This document shows positions 12,801 to 22,929 of a DNA stretch of 64,000 nt, piece after piece. The stretch covers positions 1 to 64,000 of the forward strand of contig JAGFNK010000076.1 in assembly GCA_025769875.1 (NCBI GenBank), read 5' to 3'. A model generated the notes under the pieces. That model ran no database searches. It had not been told where the DNA came from and saw nothing but the letters and a program-made list of their open reading frames with translations. Positions within the stretch are counted from its first letter, which is position 1, and each line of letters begins with the position of its first letter. The position numbers and the translations under genes are program-made. The stretch is from Russula earlei. Lineage: Eukaryota > Basidiomycota > Agaricomycetes > Russulales > Russulaceae.

Positions 12801-13132
12801 TCCGATTCTTGGAAGCCGTTGACCTCACGACGCTCACAAAGCTGAGCGACTTGCTTGGCGAGCAGGTGCGCTTCGACGAAATGGAGTGTAGCGTGTACCC
12901 CGATAGCGATGGTATTGACAAGCCACCACCGGGTAGTGGGCTTAACGTCCGCGCACGAATCACGTTGTTTCAGTGCTGGCCGCTCGATAAGGCGACCCGG
13001 CAGCCGATCAAAATGGAGAAGCACCCCTCGGCTGTAAAGCATTTGAAGCGCTTGAAGGCCATGAAGGACACGACGTTCGAGAGCTTCGACTTTGCCGAGG
13101 GTAGGTGGACATTCACTGTTGACCACTTCTAG
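9805..13132 (+). CDS. NUP98: NUP98-type FG nucleoporin with GLEBS and autoproteolytic-domain fold
   Basis: This is a nuclear pore protein forming part of the FG permeability barrier. From 9805 the protein is Gln/Asn/Gly/Phe-rich with many GLFG and FG repeats split by small introns. A GLEBS motif for binding Gle2/Rae1 spans the intron around 10655-10787 (TLQYQSITCMPQYRGNSFE joined to ELRMQDYQQNR). More GLFG repeats follow, then a linker and the C-terminal NUP98 domain starting near GDYCVEPSISTLSKL and containing FLEAVDLTTL and KPPPGSGLNVRARITL. The last residues are WTFTVDHF followed directly by a stop. In self-cleaving members the scissile bond lies after this HF and a NUP96/NUP145C part follows, so this protein starts out equivalent to the cleaved product. 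GLEBS plus this ending resembles yeast NUP116. It is divergent from RPA2. Confidence 0.92.
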
Positions 13133-13756
13133 TTTTCATCTCCGACGACGTAAATCATTGTCCTCTTCGCACACGCACATACACTTATCTAGTTTGTACG
13201 TCCTCGTGCTGTAAATGCGTTCATGCCATCATCGGGGTCATTTATTCTTACCTCACCATACCAGCGGGTGCTGGCACTGTCGACGTAGATGAGTTGAGGG
13301 AATACTTCGCGATTACAATAAAGAAAGACATCATTGTTTGCCCTGGCGAGTTGCCCTGGCGAGTGAGCGTAGACATCCGGCATCGGCTCTTGCCAACTTT
13401 ACATCAATCATAAGCCACGTGATCGAGGGCCAGGGCTGATGATTAGCGCATTAAGCGTGTGATTCAATTCACGACGGTGACTCGGCTACCAATAAGGAGG
13501 TCGATATACTATCAGGTCCATAGTTACATCAGATTCTGTTCGCTGTAATAATACCATGCCCCATAAAATCATTCGCGCTCCCAGGGTTTTGATGTACCCC
13601 TCACAGTTCTCACATAACGGCGTCCAATGGGGATATCCGAGAACGAGACTCTTGACACTGATAACCAGGCAGATGGGTGGCCTGTTCTCTTTATGATCAT
13701 ACAAAAGGGACAAGGGACGGGAGGACTGACACAATAGCAACGGACTCGAATTCCGG
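13133..13756. other. Convergent 3' intergenic stretch
   Basis: About 620 bases lie between the nucleoporin stop (+) and the stop of the coiled-coil gene (-). Only short frames without motifs occur. A GC-poor segment and a near-duplicated gttgccctggcgag phrase around 13338-13366 are the only small features I noticed. Confidence 0.45.
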
Positions 13757-16117
13757 TCAGTGGCGTGAGGTTCTATGTCGCGACGCAGGTGTAATCTCAG
13801 CAGGCCCGCCACGTATCTGGCCCGCCGACGTCCCCGGGGGCCCTGTGGGGGCAAGCGTGCTGGCGCGAATGAGTGGCGATGATGGATACTCTAGCCCCGG
13901 CGCCGTCGGAGCTGCGTCGTACGTTGGACGTCGGGGCTTTTTGGCAGGTTTCTTGCGAGATGGTGGAGGTGTCGAAAGGGTATCATTAGAGCTCGCGAGA
14001 CTTGACGCCACCGCATCATCCTCATCCGTCTCGGACGAGCTTAGTTCATTGGGCTGTGAGAAAAGGCTTGCAGGTGGCACCATGACGGAAGAATCTGCCG
14101 TGGTAGATGCCAGCGGGATGCGCACTGGATTATGCGAGGAAAGCTGGCCTGAAGAGGAGCTTGCATCGGGAACGGGTACGCCGTATAGCGGACGAGGGTC
14201 GGTGTGCGCAGACAGCCGGGGGCTCACAACAGCGCCATGGGTGGGAGCGGACGGGGTGGAATATGGGGTCATTCGAGACGATGATGGCTGTGATAAAGAG
14301 GGTACGTTGGGGACAAATCCAAGAGGCAATTGTCCATTCGTCAGTGCAAGGACAGGTTGGCTGGGAACTCCTGTTGGGCCCACAGAGCTGTCCTGGGGAA
14401 CCACCGGAGTCACCGATGGATTTAGAACCGGTGACGAAATTGTTGGCGACATGGGCCGGTGGGCGGCATCTTCAGCACTCAAAAAGCCCCTACCATGAGA
14501 CATATACGGCGTGGTGGCTTGTGGGGTCTGTGATTGTGAACGTGACTGAGACGAACGTTAGCATGATCCGAGGAGCTAACAGACATAAATGTAAAATCAC
14601 CGGAGGCTCGATCTCAATTTCTGGAACGGAGGACAAACTGCTCGGGCGACCCACGCTCCTCATCGAACGCACAGGAGTTCGGCGGGCTGAGCTCGATGAG
14701 GTAGATGCATAACTGGGTCTATTGTAAACGTAACGACTTGGGTCGTGAGAACCATCTGCAACATTAATTCGAACAAAGGTTGGAGACGTTGACGTTGGCG
14801 CAGATATCGAGGGCTAAGAGAGATTGTCAGTGGGGCATGTGAGATAGGGTGCAGGCCTACCAATCCTTGGGGAACGCTGGCAGAAGAATTTGGAGATCCG
14901 CGGTCCACAGAAACGCTTCTGGAACCACCCGCGGGTGTGTTGTCGCCACTGACGACTTCTGGAATGACGCTGAGGCTTCTTCTCTTCCTTCGGGACGGCC
15001 GGGAGATGGAATCGTTGGGCTCGCTAACCAATTCAAACTGGGAGATAGTCGTTGAAACGGGGGATTCGGGCTCCAAAGGAACAACATCTTGCCGAACGTC
15101 GGGGTTTCGAACCATGAGTGGTTCAGAATCCACGGATGCCTGCCTGTTGAGGGTCGGCGAGGTAGGTGAAACAACTCGTACCATTTCATGTGGGGGAGGT
15201 AGGCGGATGGTTGAGTCATTCCCTGCATGTGGTATAAAGCTGTCTGGAGGAATAACGCTCTCGGGATGTTGGATAGGAGATTGGGTATGTCTGACCACTC
15301 TCGGTTGGAGATCAGTCGGAGGCGGTCGTGCCAGTCCGGGTTGCGACAATACCTCTGCATTGAGATGACCAACAGTGGGAGGAGATGGAGGGAAATTGAG
15401 CATGGTCTCTCCAATAGGATCTAAAGGTGGTTCCGCGACCGCGACCGCGGGTGTGCTGGTCCGAGTGAATGTGCCCACGTCATCCTGATCTTCTGCATGA
15501 GAGAGATTGTTCGGAACTGGCCTGGAGCTAGGTCCATCGGAGGTTGAACGGGCGTGGTCAAAACCAAGTCGGCGACTACGGGAAAGGCCTGCTTGCAAAC
15601 CGAGTCGATGCCCTTCTTCCCTTGCAAGATCCACGAGACTTTCTTCCCTAAGCTTTCTTGCCACATTCCTGGCTTTCGCCGCACTAGCTTCAGCATCATG
15701 GCGTTGCGTCTCCAAGGACTCCAGAATCTCTTGAGCTTTATAGATCTCTTTCTGGGCATACTCGAGCTGCAATTTGTACAGCCTCAGTTCTTCATTGGCA
15801 CGAGTTGCATCTTGTTGTGCGGCGACCCGGGCTTCGTTTATGGCTCTAAAGCGTTGTATGGCCTCTCGAGCACGGCGTTCATTATCATCCGCCCTCTGGG
15901 ACTCCTGTTTCAATTGCTCTGTCACAGAAAGGAGCATGCGCCGGAGATCATTGTTCTCTCGTTCATCGTAAAGTAACATGCTTGTGATTCTGGTCTTGGA
16001 GAGGCGATCAGAAGAGTGACGGTGGGTTCGCTGATGACTGCCTGCATTCCGCCGAGTTTCTGGAGTGTAAATGGGCTCCGGAGAAGAAGAGGCTGACCTT
16101 GAGGGAGTAGATGGCAT
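13757..16117 (-). CDS. Coiled-coil protein, paralogue 1 (unknown function)
   Basis: Function unknown. Three exons fit exactly: 16117-14861, 14813-14601 and 14545-13757, giving about 752 residues. The ATG at 16117 (MPSTPSRSASSS) is the first real ATG; the frame further upstream opens only with TTG. After a basic Ser-rich leader, residues of roughly 50-190 form a long coiled coil rich in Glu, Arg, Ala and Gln. Its conserved core reads HDAEASAAKARNVARKLRE then LVDLAREEGHRLGLQAGL. The rest is Pro/Ser/Thr-rich and looks disordered, ending with a basic SRKKPAKKPRRP patch. The gene at 22930-25881 on the same strand is a paralogue sharing the coiled-coil core and overall plan. A scaffold or cytoskeletal role is possible but not shown. 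Confidence 0.82.
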
Positions 16118-17031
16118 GTTATCCGGGAGGTACCTGGGAGCTATCGGGGCCAATGTCTAACGTGAGAAAAAGGAAAATCCTCGCAACATGGCCATCACGT
16201 GATCGTTGTGTTCTTTGAAAACCGGCATTTCCGGCCCGTTCCCGTCGTGTGCTTGACATGGTTGGTTGTGGTCACCCCAGATGATAAGTAATTGATGCCC
16301 TGCATGCACTCCCATCGTGGTGCAGGTTCGCGGTGCAGGTTCATATCTTTTTGTAGGGTATTTTCGACGTGCAAGGGCCGTGACGGGCCAACCCTCTCGA
16401 AGGTGCAACTTGATGTGATCTTTTGCCAAGGATGACATGACGTGATGGCAAGTTGACCACGAGCCTGAGGCCACCATGACCCCAAGTGATGGAGCGTTCG
16501 GTGAGGAGAGCGATTACTGTGCCTTGCCCTCCGAACCTACCTCACCTTGGTATCGAGCGGCGGCAATAGGTGAAGGGCGCGCAGATCGGCTACCTACTCT
16601 GCCTCTCGGCGATATTAACCCCAACCTTTTACGTCGATTCGATCACGTTTATTTTCTTTCCCCGCCGAACATGAGAGATATCTGCGTTGAAAAATTCGAG
16701 TCGTCATCCGTCGTCCCAGAGTCAATCGCTTAACGATGTGGGAAAATCATCGACAGAAGCAGACAGACAGCATAAAAAAATTTATATCAATTCAATTTCA
16801 ATGGCTTGCTGCAGATCATCGATCTCGCTCGAACCGGAAGGTCGGCGCCGAAGAAACTCAGCTCAAGAGTCCGCCAGACCAGAACGAGACGAACTCATAC
16901 TTGTTTGACTTGACTTGCTGCGCCAGTCTCCAGTCTCCTCCTCTACCTACACACCCGCACGCACCCCTCCTCTTCCCATCTCCGTTAAATATTCCACCTC
17001 GCGTCCTTCCTCCCCACTTTCCTCCTTTACC
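16118..17031. other. Divergent intergenic region
   Basis: About 910 bases lie between the coiled-coil gene start (-) and the zinc-finger gene start (+). A plus-strand frame at about 16476-16733 is open for 85 codons but has no motif. The last 130 bases before 17032 are strongly pyrimidine-rich (CT tracts), typical of a fungal promoter or 5' leader. Confidence 0.5.
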
Positions 17032-18443
17032 ATGACCGCCCCTTACCATCCCCACCCACCTTCAATCTCCGCTCCGTCATCCTCGGCTTCGACTCCTTCC
17101 CATCTTCTTATATCACGCCCCAAACGCCTATTCCCCCAAGACGCCTCTAACGTTGACCGCCATCCCCCATCTAGTCAAGTCCCTGTCCCAACGGTGAACA
17201 AAAAGAAGCACGTGTGTCACATATGCTCCAAGGCTTTCACCACCAGCGGCCATCTGTCGCGACATGCCCGCATCCACACAGGAGAGCGGAATCATAAGTG
17301 CCCATTTCCAGGCTGTGACACTCGCTGCTCTCGTCAGGACAATCTCCAACAACAGTGCGTCGTCTTCCTTATTCAATGGGCCGCCTCCACTCACACCGAG
17401 GTTCTTACGCTTGTCAATGTACCTCTAGCTATCGAATCCATTTGACGCCTGGGTCGCGCCGTAATTCTGCGTCAACACGCAGTCAGGTCTTGTCTGGCAT
17501 TAAAAAGCACGTGAAGGCCCTACCTCTACCTCCGCCGCCTCAGGCGCCTTCAGGTTCACCCCCCTCTACACCCCCTGCGTTAGAACTGGCAGTTGTGCCA
17601 GGTCTTTACTCGGCTTCGGAACCCTCACCACATTTATCATATTCCTCCGTGCAGGAATACGTCAAACAGGACTACCAAGACGCCGTCCCAATTTCGCATT
17701 ATTTTGATCCACGTGGGTCTCCTCGCCGTGCGTTTGATGCAGGCAGCGCTTCAGCTCCCGAGGCATTGTTATCTGCCACTTGTCCTTCTGAGGTTATGCG
17801 TGGCTTACGCCGTGATTCATGTGACAACGCACCTGGCAATGAGCATGGCACCTTCCCCCCTCAAGATCGTATCTACGTGCCTTCTTCCGGTGCTTTACTG
17901 ATGACCGGGTCCCACGCTTTAAATGGTATATCAAACTCAGCAACGTATACCATGTACGACACATATGTCCCCTCGAATCATCCACCCACAAACGACACTC
18001 CACCGGCGCAAGCGAACCATGCATCCGTGCGTCTTGATGTGTCATTTCTCCAGCCACGCTCTCGGGCAGACAGCGACACACAAACCTCGTGCACTGGGAT
18101 CCCATCAAATCAAAGCCACATATCTCCTGTGACGTCTGACTCTCCATCTCCGGTGTCATCAATTTCATTATCCCCACATAGCTCGGAGCATTCTCCTCCG
18201 CTGTATCAAAAACAACACTTTACCGTGGCCGTCGCCAATGACATGACATACTCATTGCGAGCACCCTCTCAGTCCACACAACTTCAAGCCACCGCCACGG
18301 CACATTACCATCCCTCGGGACTGGTCTCCACGGGGGAAATGTACAACCGTGAAAGCACAACTGTGCCTTGGCAAAACTCGTTCTCTCACGTTCACGCTCG
18401 AGGGATCACAGCTACGCACGGTGGAGTTGGTTTTGTTTTGTGA
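17032..18443 (+). CDS. C2H2 zinc-finger transcription factor, NRG1-like
   Basis: This is a predicted nuclear sequence-specific regulator. The leader from 17032 is Pro/Ser-rich. Then come two C2H2 fingers: HVCHICSKAFTTSGHLSRHARIH, the linker TGERNH, and CPFPGCDTRCSRQDNLQQH. The second finger is completed only after removing an intron (about 17357-17431), which rebuilds QQHYRIHL and its last His. The finger pair with TSGHLSRH and SRQDNLQQHYR matches the NRG1/NRG2 class of fungal repressors (glucose response, filamentation). The remaining 330 or so residues are low-complexity Ser/Pro/His-rich. An in-frame ATG at 16915 would add 39 residues, but it lies within the pyrimidine-rich presumed leader. 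The DNA target and the repressor role are inferred from the family only. Confidence 0.85.
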
Positions 18444-18776
18444 TTATGGAGCTCTCGTGCCGCGGCACCTGTATTAAACTTTTTACCCTCCTTTGGGGGC
18501 CCCCTGACGGCGCCTGCCTTTGCTCCAAGTGCGGCAGTATTAGTGGCAATGATAGTATCTTGCTAGGTTTAACAGTCACCCTTACCGCGTGATGGCGTGT
18601 TGGCGATACATATTAGACCGTTTTCATTCTACACTTGTGGTAACAGGTACCAGTAGCAATTTGTAACGAGCATGGGATTGGGAATAGAAAAAGGGACTGC
18701 TGCGAATGAAAAGCGTGAGAAGATACAATGATGATATTAATTAATTAGGGGCCTCGCCTCAGCGGCCGTAAGTGAA
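18444..18776. other. Intergenic stretch before the phosphatase
   Basis: About 330 bases of same-strand spacer holding the 3' UTR of the zinc-finger gene and the promoter of the phosphatase gene. A short ttaattaatt-like AT-rich patch near 18737-18747 is the only local feature seen. Confidence 0.45.
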
Positions 18777-20258
18777 ATGCCCAGTGACCTTGACGAGTGA
18801 GTGCGTCTCGTATCGAGACTTGCACCCCCATATTCACACTCCTTAAGCCAAATAGAACAGCTGATTCAATGTACCCCCATATCAGAAGAACAGGTTAAAC
18901 GATTGTGCATCAAGGCCAGAGAAATCCTTGTTGAGGAGAGCAATGTCCAGGTTGTCGATGCCCCCGTAACGGTAGGTCATGGTACGGAGGGAATTCTTAT
19001 CATCTCACCATCGTATTGGATCTAAATTAGATTTGTGGCGACATTCATGGCCAATTCTTTGACTTGATGGAATTGTTCAAAATTGGAGGCACTTGCCCAG
19101 AGACGAATTACATCTTCATCGGTAAGGGCCTGCTTGCGCCACATCATCAATCTCTTCTTTTCCATAGCCCACACAACCCGCCCCATCAATTCAGGAGACT
19201 TTGTGGATCGAGGTTTCTACAGCGTCGAAACCTTCCTCCTCCTTTTGGCGCTCAAAGTGCGATATCCAGATCGCATCACCCTCATCCGTGGAAACCATGA
19301 GTCTAGGCAGATCACTCAAGTCTACGGGTTTTACGACGAGTGTCAGCGCAAGTACGGCAGCAGCAACGTATGGCGCTGGTGCTGCGAAGTCTTCGATTAT
19401 CTCGCTTTGGGTGCCATCGTAGACGGCCGCGTGTTTTGCGTCCATGGTGGCTTGAGCCCGGTGTTGCAAGCCATCGACCAGGTTTTCGAATCCCTTCATT
19501 TTTCGTTCTCACGCGTGTCATTCGCTAATGAAGGGTTCAGATTCGCGCCATTGACAGAAAGCAGGAGGTTCCCCACGACGGACCAATGTGCGATTTGCTG
19601 TGGTCCGATCCTGATGGTAAGGTTTTCCCGACTTGACTGCGCGCCCCCAATTTTTTTGGTGACCGCTACCGCATAAGCGAGCCGCAATTTCTAATTGACC
19701 ATCACCCGTAAATAACCCACCCCGTAATAACTTTAGATATCAGTGGCTGGGGTCTTTCCCCTCGTGGTGCAGGCTTCCTTTTTGGAGCAGACATCACCAA
19801 GACTTTCGCGCATAATAATGCCATCGACCTCATCGCCAGAGCACACCAGCTTGCGATGGAGGGCTACAAATTAATGTTTGACCAAACGATTGTCACGGTT
19901 TGGAGCGCTCCCAACTACTGCTACCGGTGGGTGTGCAACGCCTCCCCATTTTTCTCCCCGTGCGACGTCGCGGTTAATCAATATGATTGATTCCCGCTGA
20001 TTTTTTTTTTTTTTTTTCGTTTTCTTCCATTGACATATCATATATCCCCACGTCATGTGCACTCAGTTGCGGCAACGTCGCATCGATTCTCGAGCTCGAT
20101 GAACATCTGGCCCAGGAGTACAAAGTTTTTCAACATGCCCCATCGGTATGCCTCTCGCGCCTGTCAACACCACCTTTACACATTCTCATGGCGTTGATGC
20201 CTGGCAGGACGTCCGTTCTGTGCCACTAAAACGACCACCTGCGGATTACTTCCTTTAA
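18777..20258 (+). CDS. PPH3: Serine/threonine phosphatase PP4 catalytic subunit
   Basis: A PPP-family metallophosphatase acting in DNA-damage recovery and other signalling. Start at 18777: MPSDLDE, then an intron to [17 protein letters not shown]. The metal-site motifs appear in order over several exons: [54 protein letters not shown] and [55 protein letters not shown] and [13 protein letters not shown] follow. The last residues are PPADYFL, with the carboxyl-terminal Leu that is methylated in PP2A-like enzymes. [12 protein letters not shown] and the [11 protein letters not shown] block favour PP4 over PP2A or PP6/SIT4. One intron has a T17 tract at its 3' end. The gene looks intact; at least seven introns are required. 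Confidence 0.92.
20001..20017. repeat. T17 homopolymer inside a PP4 intron
   Basis: A run of seventeen T lies in the intron between the NYCYR and CGNVASI exons, about 50 bases before the acceptor. It may serve as a polypyrimidine tract, and its length is uncertain in any sequencing read. Confidence 0.9.
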
Positions 20259-21238
20259 AGTGACACCGATCCGCCACAGCGCTGAGCCGTTATCCTCTTC
20301 TCACCTCCCGGATCAACACGATCTCCGCTGGACGTCTGTCGCGCTGGAGCGGCGCTCGAAATGGCGAAATAGCTTTGAAATCACCTTACCTGTTTGTAAC
20401 TCAGTTCTGCATTCGCGTCGGCAACAGCAGATGCGTCGCTAGCTGTGTGTCGTGCGGATGCCTTACCAAGTCGTATCTCGAAGAAGTTGGCTTCGGTTAC
20501 ATATGGATTCTCCATCATTCTCTACTTTGTCACAAACAGCGTCGGGTGTTCCGAGCTCTTGGCTTGTAAATCTACACCGCTACGCCAAAAACGGTACGCT
20601 CAGGCAGGTGCTCAACTTGTTTGCTTAATAACCAAAGTGGGGTACGCAAGGGACACGTCTTGCTGCCAAGGGAACAGGTTCGGATCAACCCCAGTTATTG
20701 CATTTGTCAAAGTCGGACATGTGCCTGCCATTGGACTGGACTTCATTTAGCAGCATCCGCAGATAGATGAACTCCTTACATGGTGCTACTCCAGGTCAGG
20801 TTCTCAGTTAAGGGATACTGTCCATTCTGTGATCACTGGAAAGTCTGCCATTTCCATATGAATAGGCGCCATCGCCTACCTCTGTTTGTCTTCCAGGTTC
20901 TTACTGGGGATCATGCCGCGCATCATGCATCATGCATCATGCCGAAAAGGTCAGAAGAATCAGAAAATGAACTCAATGAGGCTGTAAAGAACTTTGGGCA
21001 GATGCGGATGCGTTTTGTTGATGGCCAGTGCAATGGCTTGACATAACAGTGCCTGACTCTAGTTGCGCTTAGCGCAATCCGACCCACCGATATGATCATG
21101 AGGAACATTGGTGTAGAACTTCTCAATCCCTGCGCCCTGGATTCATGGAGCCCATTAATAAATAACATCAGAGATAATATTGGACAATGACACCGATCTA
21201 GTCAATCGTAAGGACTAAGAGACAGTCCGAGTCGGTCC
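20259..21238. other. Gene-poor stretch after the phosphatase
   Basis: About 980 bases with no recognised gene. A plus frame at 20445-20750 is open for 101 codons but has no family match that I can name. A small tandem of gcatcat units lies near 20916-20940. The rest is presumably 3' UTRs of the flanking convergent genes or decayed sequence. Confidence 0.4.
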
Positions 21239-22720
21239 TCATCGTTCAGCCCACGGGATTAATCCGCTAACATTCGTCCCGGAATCCTCGGGCTTTTCCG
21301 AATTGTCCCCTTCTGTCTCGTTCTGATTCTCGTCCTGATGTGGAGCATCCCCGCCAATACGCGCAATCTCTCCGGGTTGCCCGTCCAAAGGCGAATCAGA
21401 TCCTTGCACGTTTTCGACCGAGAGCATTGAAAACCTATCCCTATCTGACCACTGGCGGGAAGCAAAGGGATCTGGCATTGACGACGTGGGAAGGCGCTGT
21501 GAAAGCGTGGAGACTCCGCCCGGTGATAACGGCCGCATCAATCGCGAGGGTGCGGCCTCAGATGGTGTTAACGGAAATGTGTATTCGGGGGCGGAGCGTA
21601 CGCGTTCTGAAAAAAAGTTATATATCTCGGCTGTCCCTGCATGCCGACGTCTCTGACATGCATCCACACTGGGCAACCAATAATTAGGACCGGGTGGGTG
21701 CATCGGAGAATCAGTTTGAGCGGGTTGTGGCTGAGTTCGATCCGTTGAGGAAGATGCGGATGACGATGCTCGGGGGATATTGAGACCGTTCGCAGCGGCT
21801 TGACAAGGGACGTAGATAATTCCGAGCGGATTTCCGCTACGATGGGGGAAGCGGCCGCCTCAGCGCGCGGTGCAGCGGAGCAAGGGACAAATCGGGGGCA
21901 TGACTCACCAGACACGACAACCCACTCCCTCGCGCACGCACCCACAAGCACTCTTTATCATCTTGACTGCGGCGCAGCAGTCGAAATATCGTGCGTCCAT
22001 CCTCACCACCGTTTCAGCTGCGGCGCCACAAGCAACCCACGTCCCCTGTCTCCGACGTGGCTCGGCGTTGAGATGGATCAACACACCGCAGCCGTTCGTC
22101 CGCCTTGCGCGCATGTGCGAAGGTCGACGTGCAGGGGGTGTACGTCGGAACGCAGAGGCGCGGTGCTTCGCTGGAAGATCGGGTGGTGGTCGTGGCGTGC
22201 TGGGACTGGTGGAGGGGCTGTACCACTCGCTCTCGCGCAGCCTCCCGCCGCAGAACAACACGTATGATAGGTCCTCGTCCTCGTCCCTGGGACGAGCGTC
22301 CGCGTCCTGCGTAAACAAGAGCGGATCTGGGTCATTGAAATCGCTCGTCGATACGTCTCTCAGGTTGAGACGAGAGCGAAAGAACCACCTTCCGACGCCG
22401 CTTTGTCGCTGCTCGGCTTCGTCATCATCGGTCTCCGATAGATCGGGTTCTGGAGGGGTCTGCGCTAGTAATGGAAGGGATGCGGAAGAGTAGCGGGAGA
22501 CTCCAGATGTGATCGGAGGCGGAGGGGACGCGGGGAGGGCAGGTGGGGCAGGTGATTGCGGAATAGCTATGTCACGGATGGCTATGGCACCGCGGCGGCG
22601 GAGGCGGGAGACCTCGCCTGAACGAACGAGGTCAGAGAGAACGATAGACTCGTCTGCGTCGGAAACACGAGCAAGATACGAGGAGTGCCCAGGGGATGAG
22701 CGAGGGTAGGTGATGGGCAT
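21239..22720 (-). CDS. Conserved Cys-rich protein with CGC...CVREGVGCRVCGNPLG module
   Basis: Function not known. Two exons fit in frame: 22720-21909 and 21836-21239, for about 469 residues. The N-terminal third has ITYPRSSPGHSSYLARVSDADESIVLSDLVRSGEV, Arg-rich and Pro-rich stretches, and an acidic SETDDDEAEQ run. The middle holds a putative metal-binding module of spaced cysteines: GCGVLIHL, an ACG turn, YFDCCAAVK, SACGCVREGVGC and, across the splice, CRVCGNPLG. The number and pairing of cysteines suggest zinc binding, but this is inferred. The tail is Ser/Pro-rich and acidic, with YTFPLTPSEAA. I recall similar proteins as unnamed agaricomycete families. It lies between the PP4 gene and the second coiled-coil paralogue. 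Confidence 0.8.
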
Positions 22721-22929
22721 GATGAGCGCTCAGTCAAAGGCGTGACTTGGGATCCATCATAGCGATTGTGTAATCATCCAACCGACGAATTTCCAGAACA
22801 TATCAATTTCGCTTTTGTACGAACGAACAACTCCACAAAACGAAAGACATCCCATCCACTACGTTTCGCCAGATGTATAAAGGGGTCTCTGTATCTGGGT
22901 ACTCAAAGTGGCGCGAGCGCATCACATAA

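Noticed and set aside
16476..16733. Plus-strand 85-codon open frame (starts MTPSDGAFGEESDYC)
   Set aside because: It lies in the divergent promoter region, has no motif and no extension by splicing. More likely chance.
20445..20750. 101-codon plus frame with a hydrophobic stretch (YGFSIILYFVTN)
   Set aside because: Only a short hydrophobic patch, no family match and no coherent exon partner. Left as intergenic.
20916..20942. gcatcat short tandem, considered as a regulatory or attachment site
   Set aside because: Only about three units and no partner elsewhere; probably a simple repeat.
21870..22493. Plus-strand 207-codon frame opposite the Cys-rich gene
   Set aside because: An antisense shadow, long only because the real gene is rich in Arg and Ser codons.
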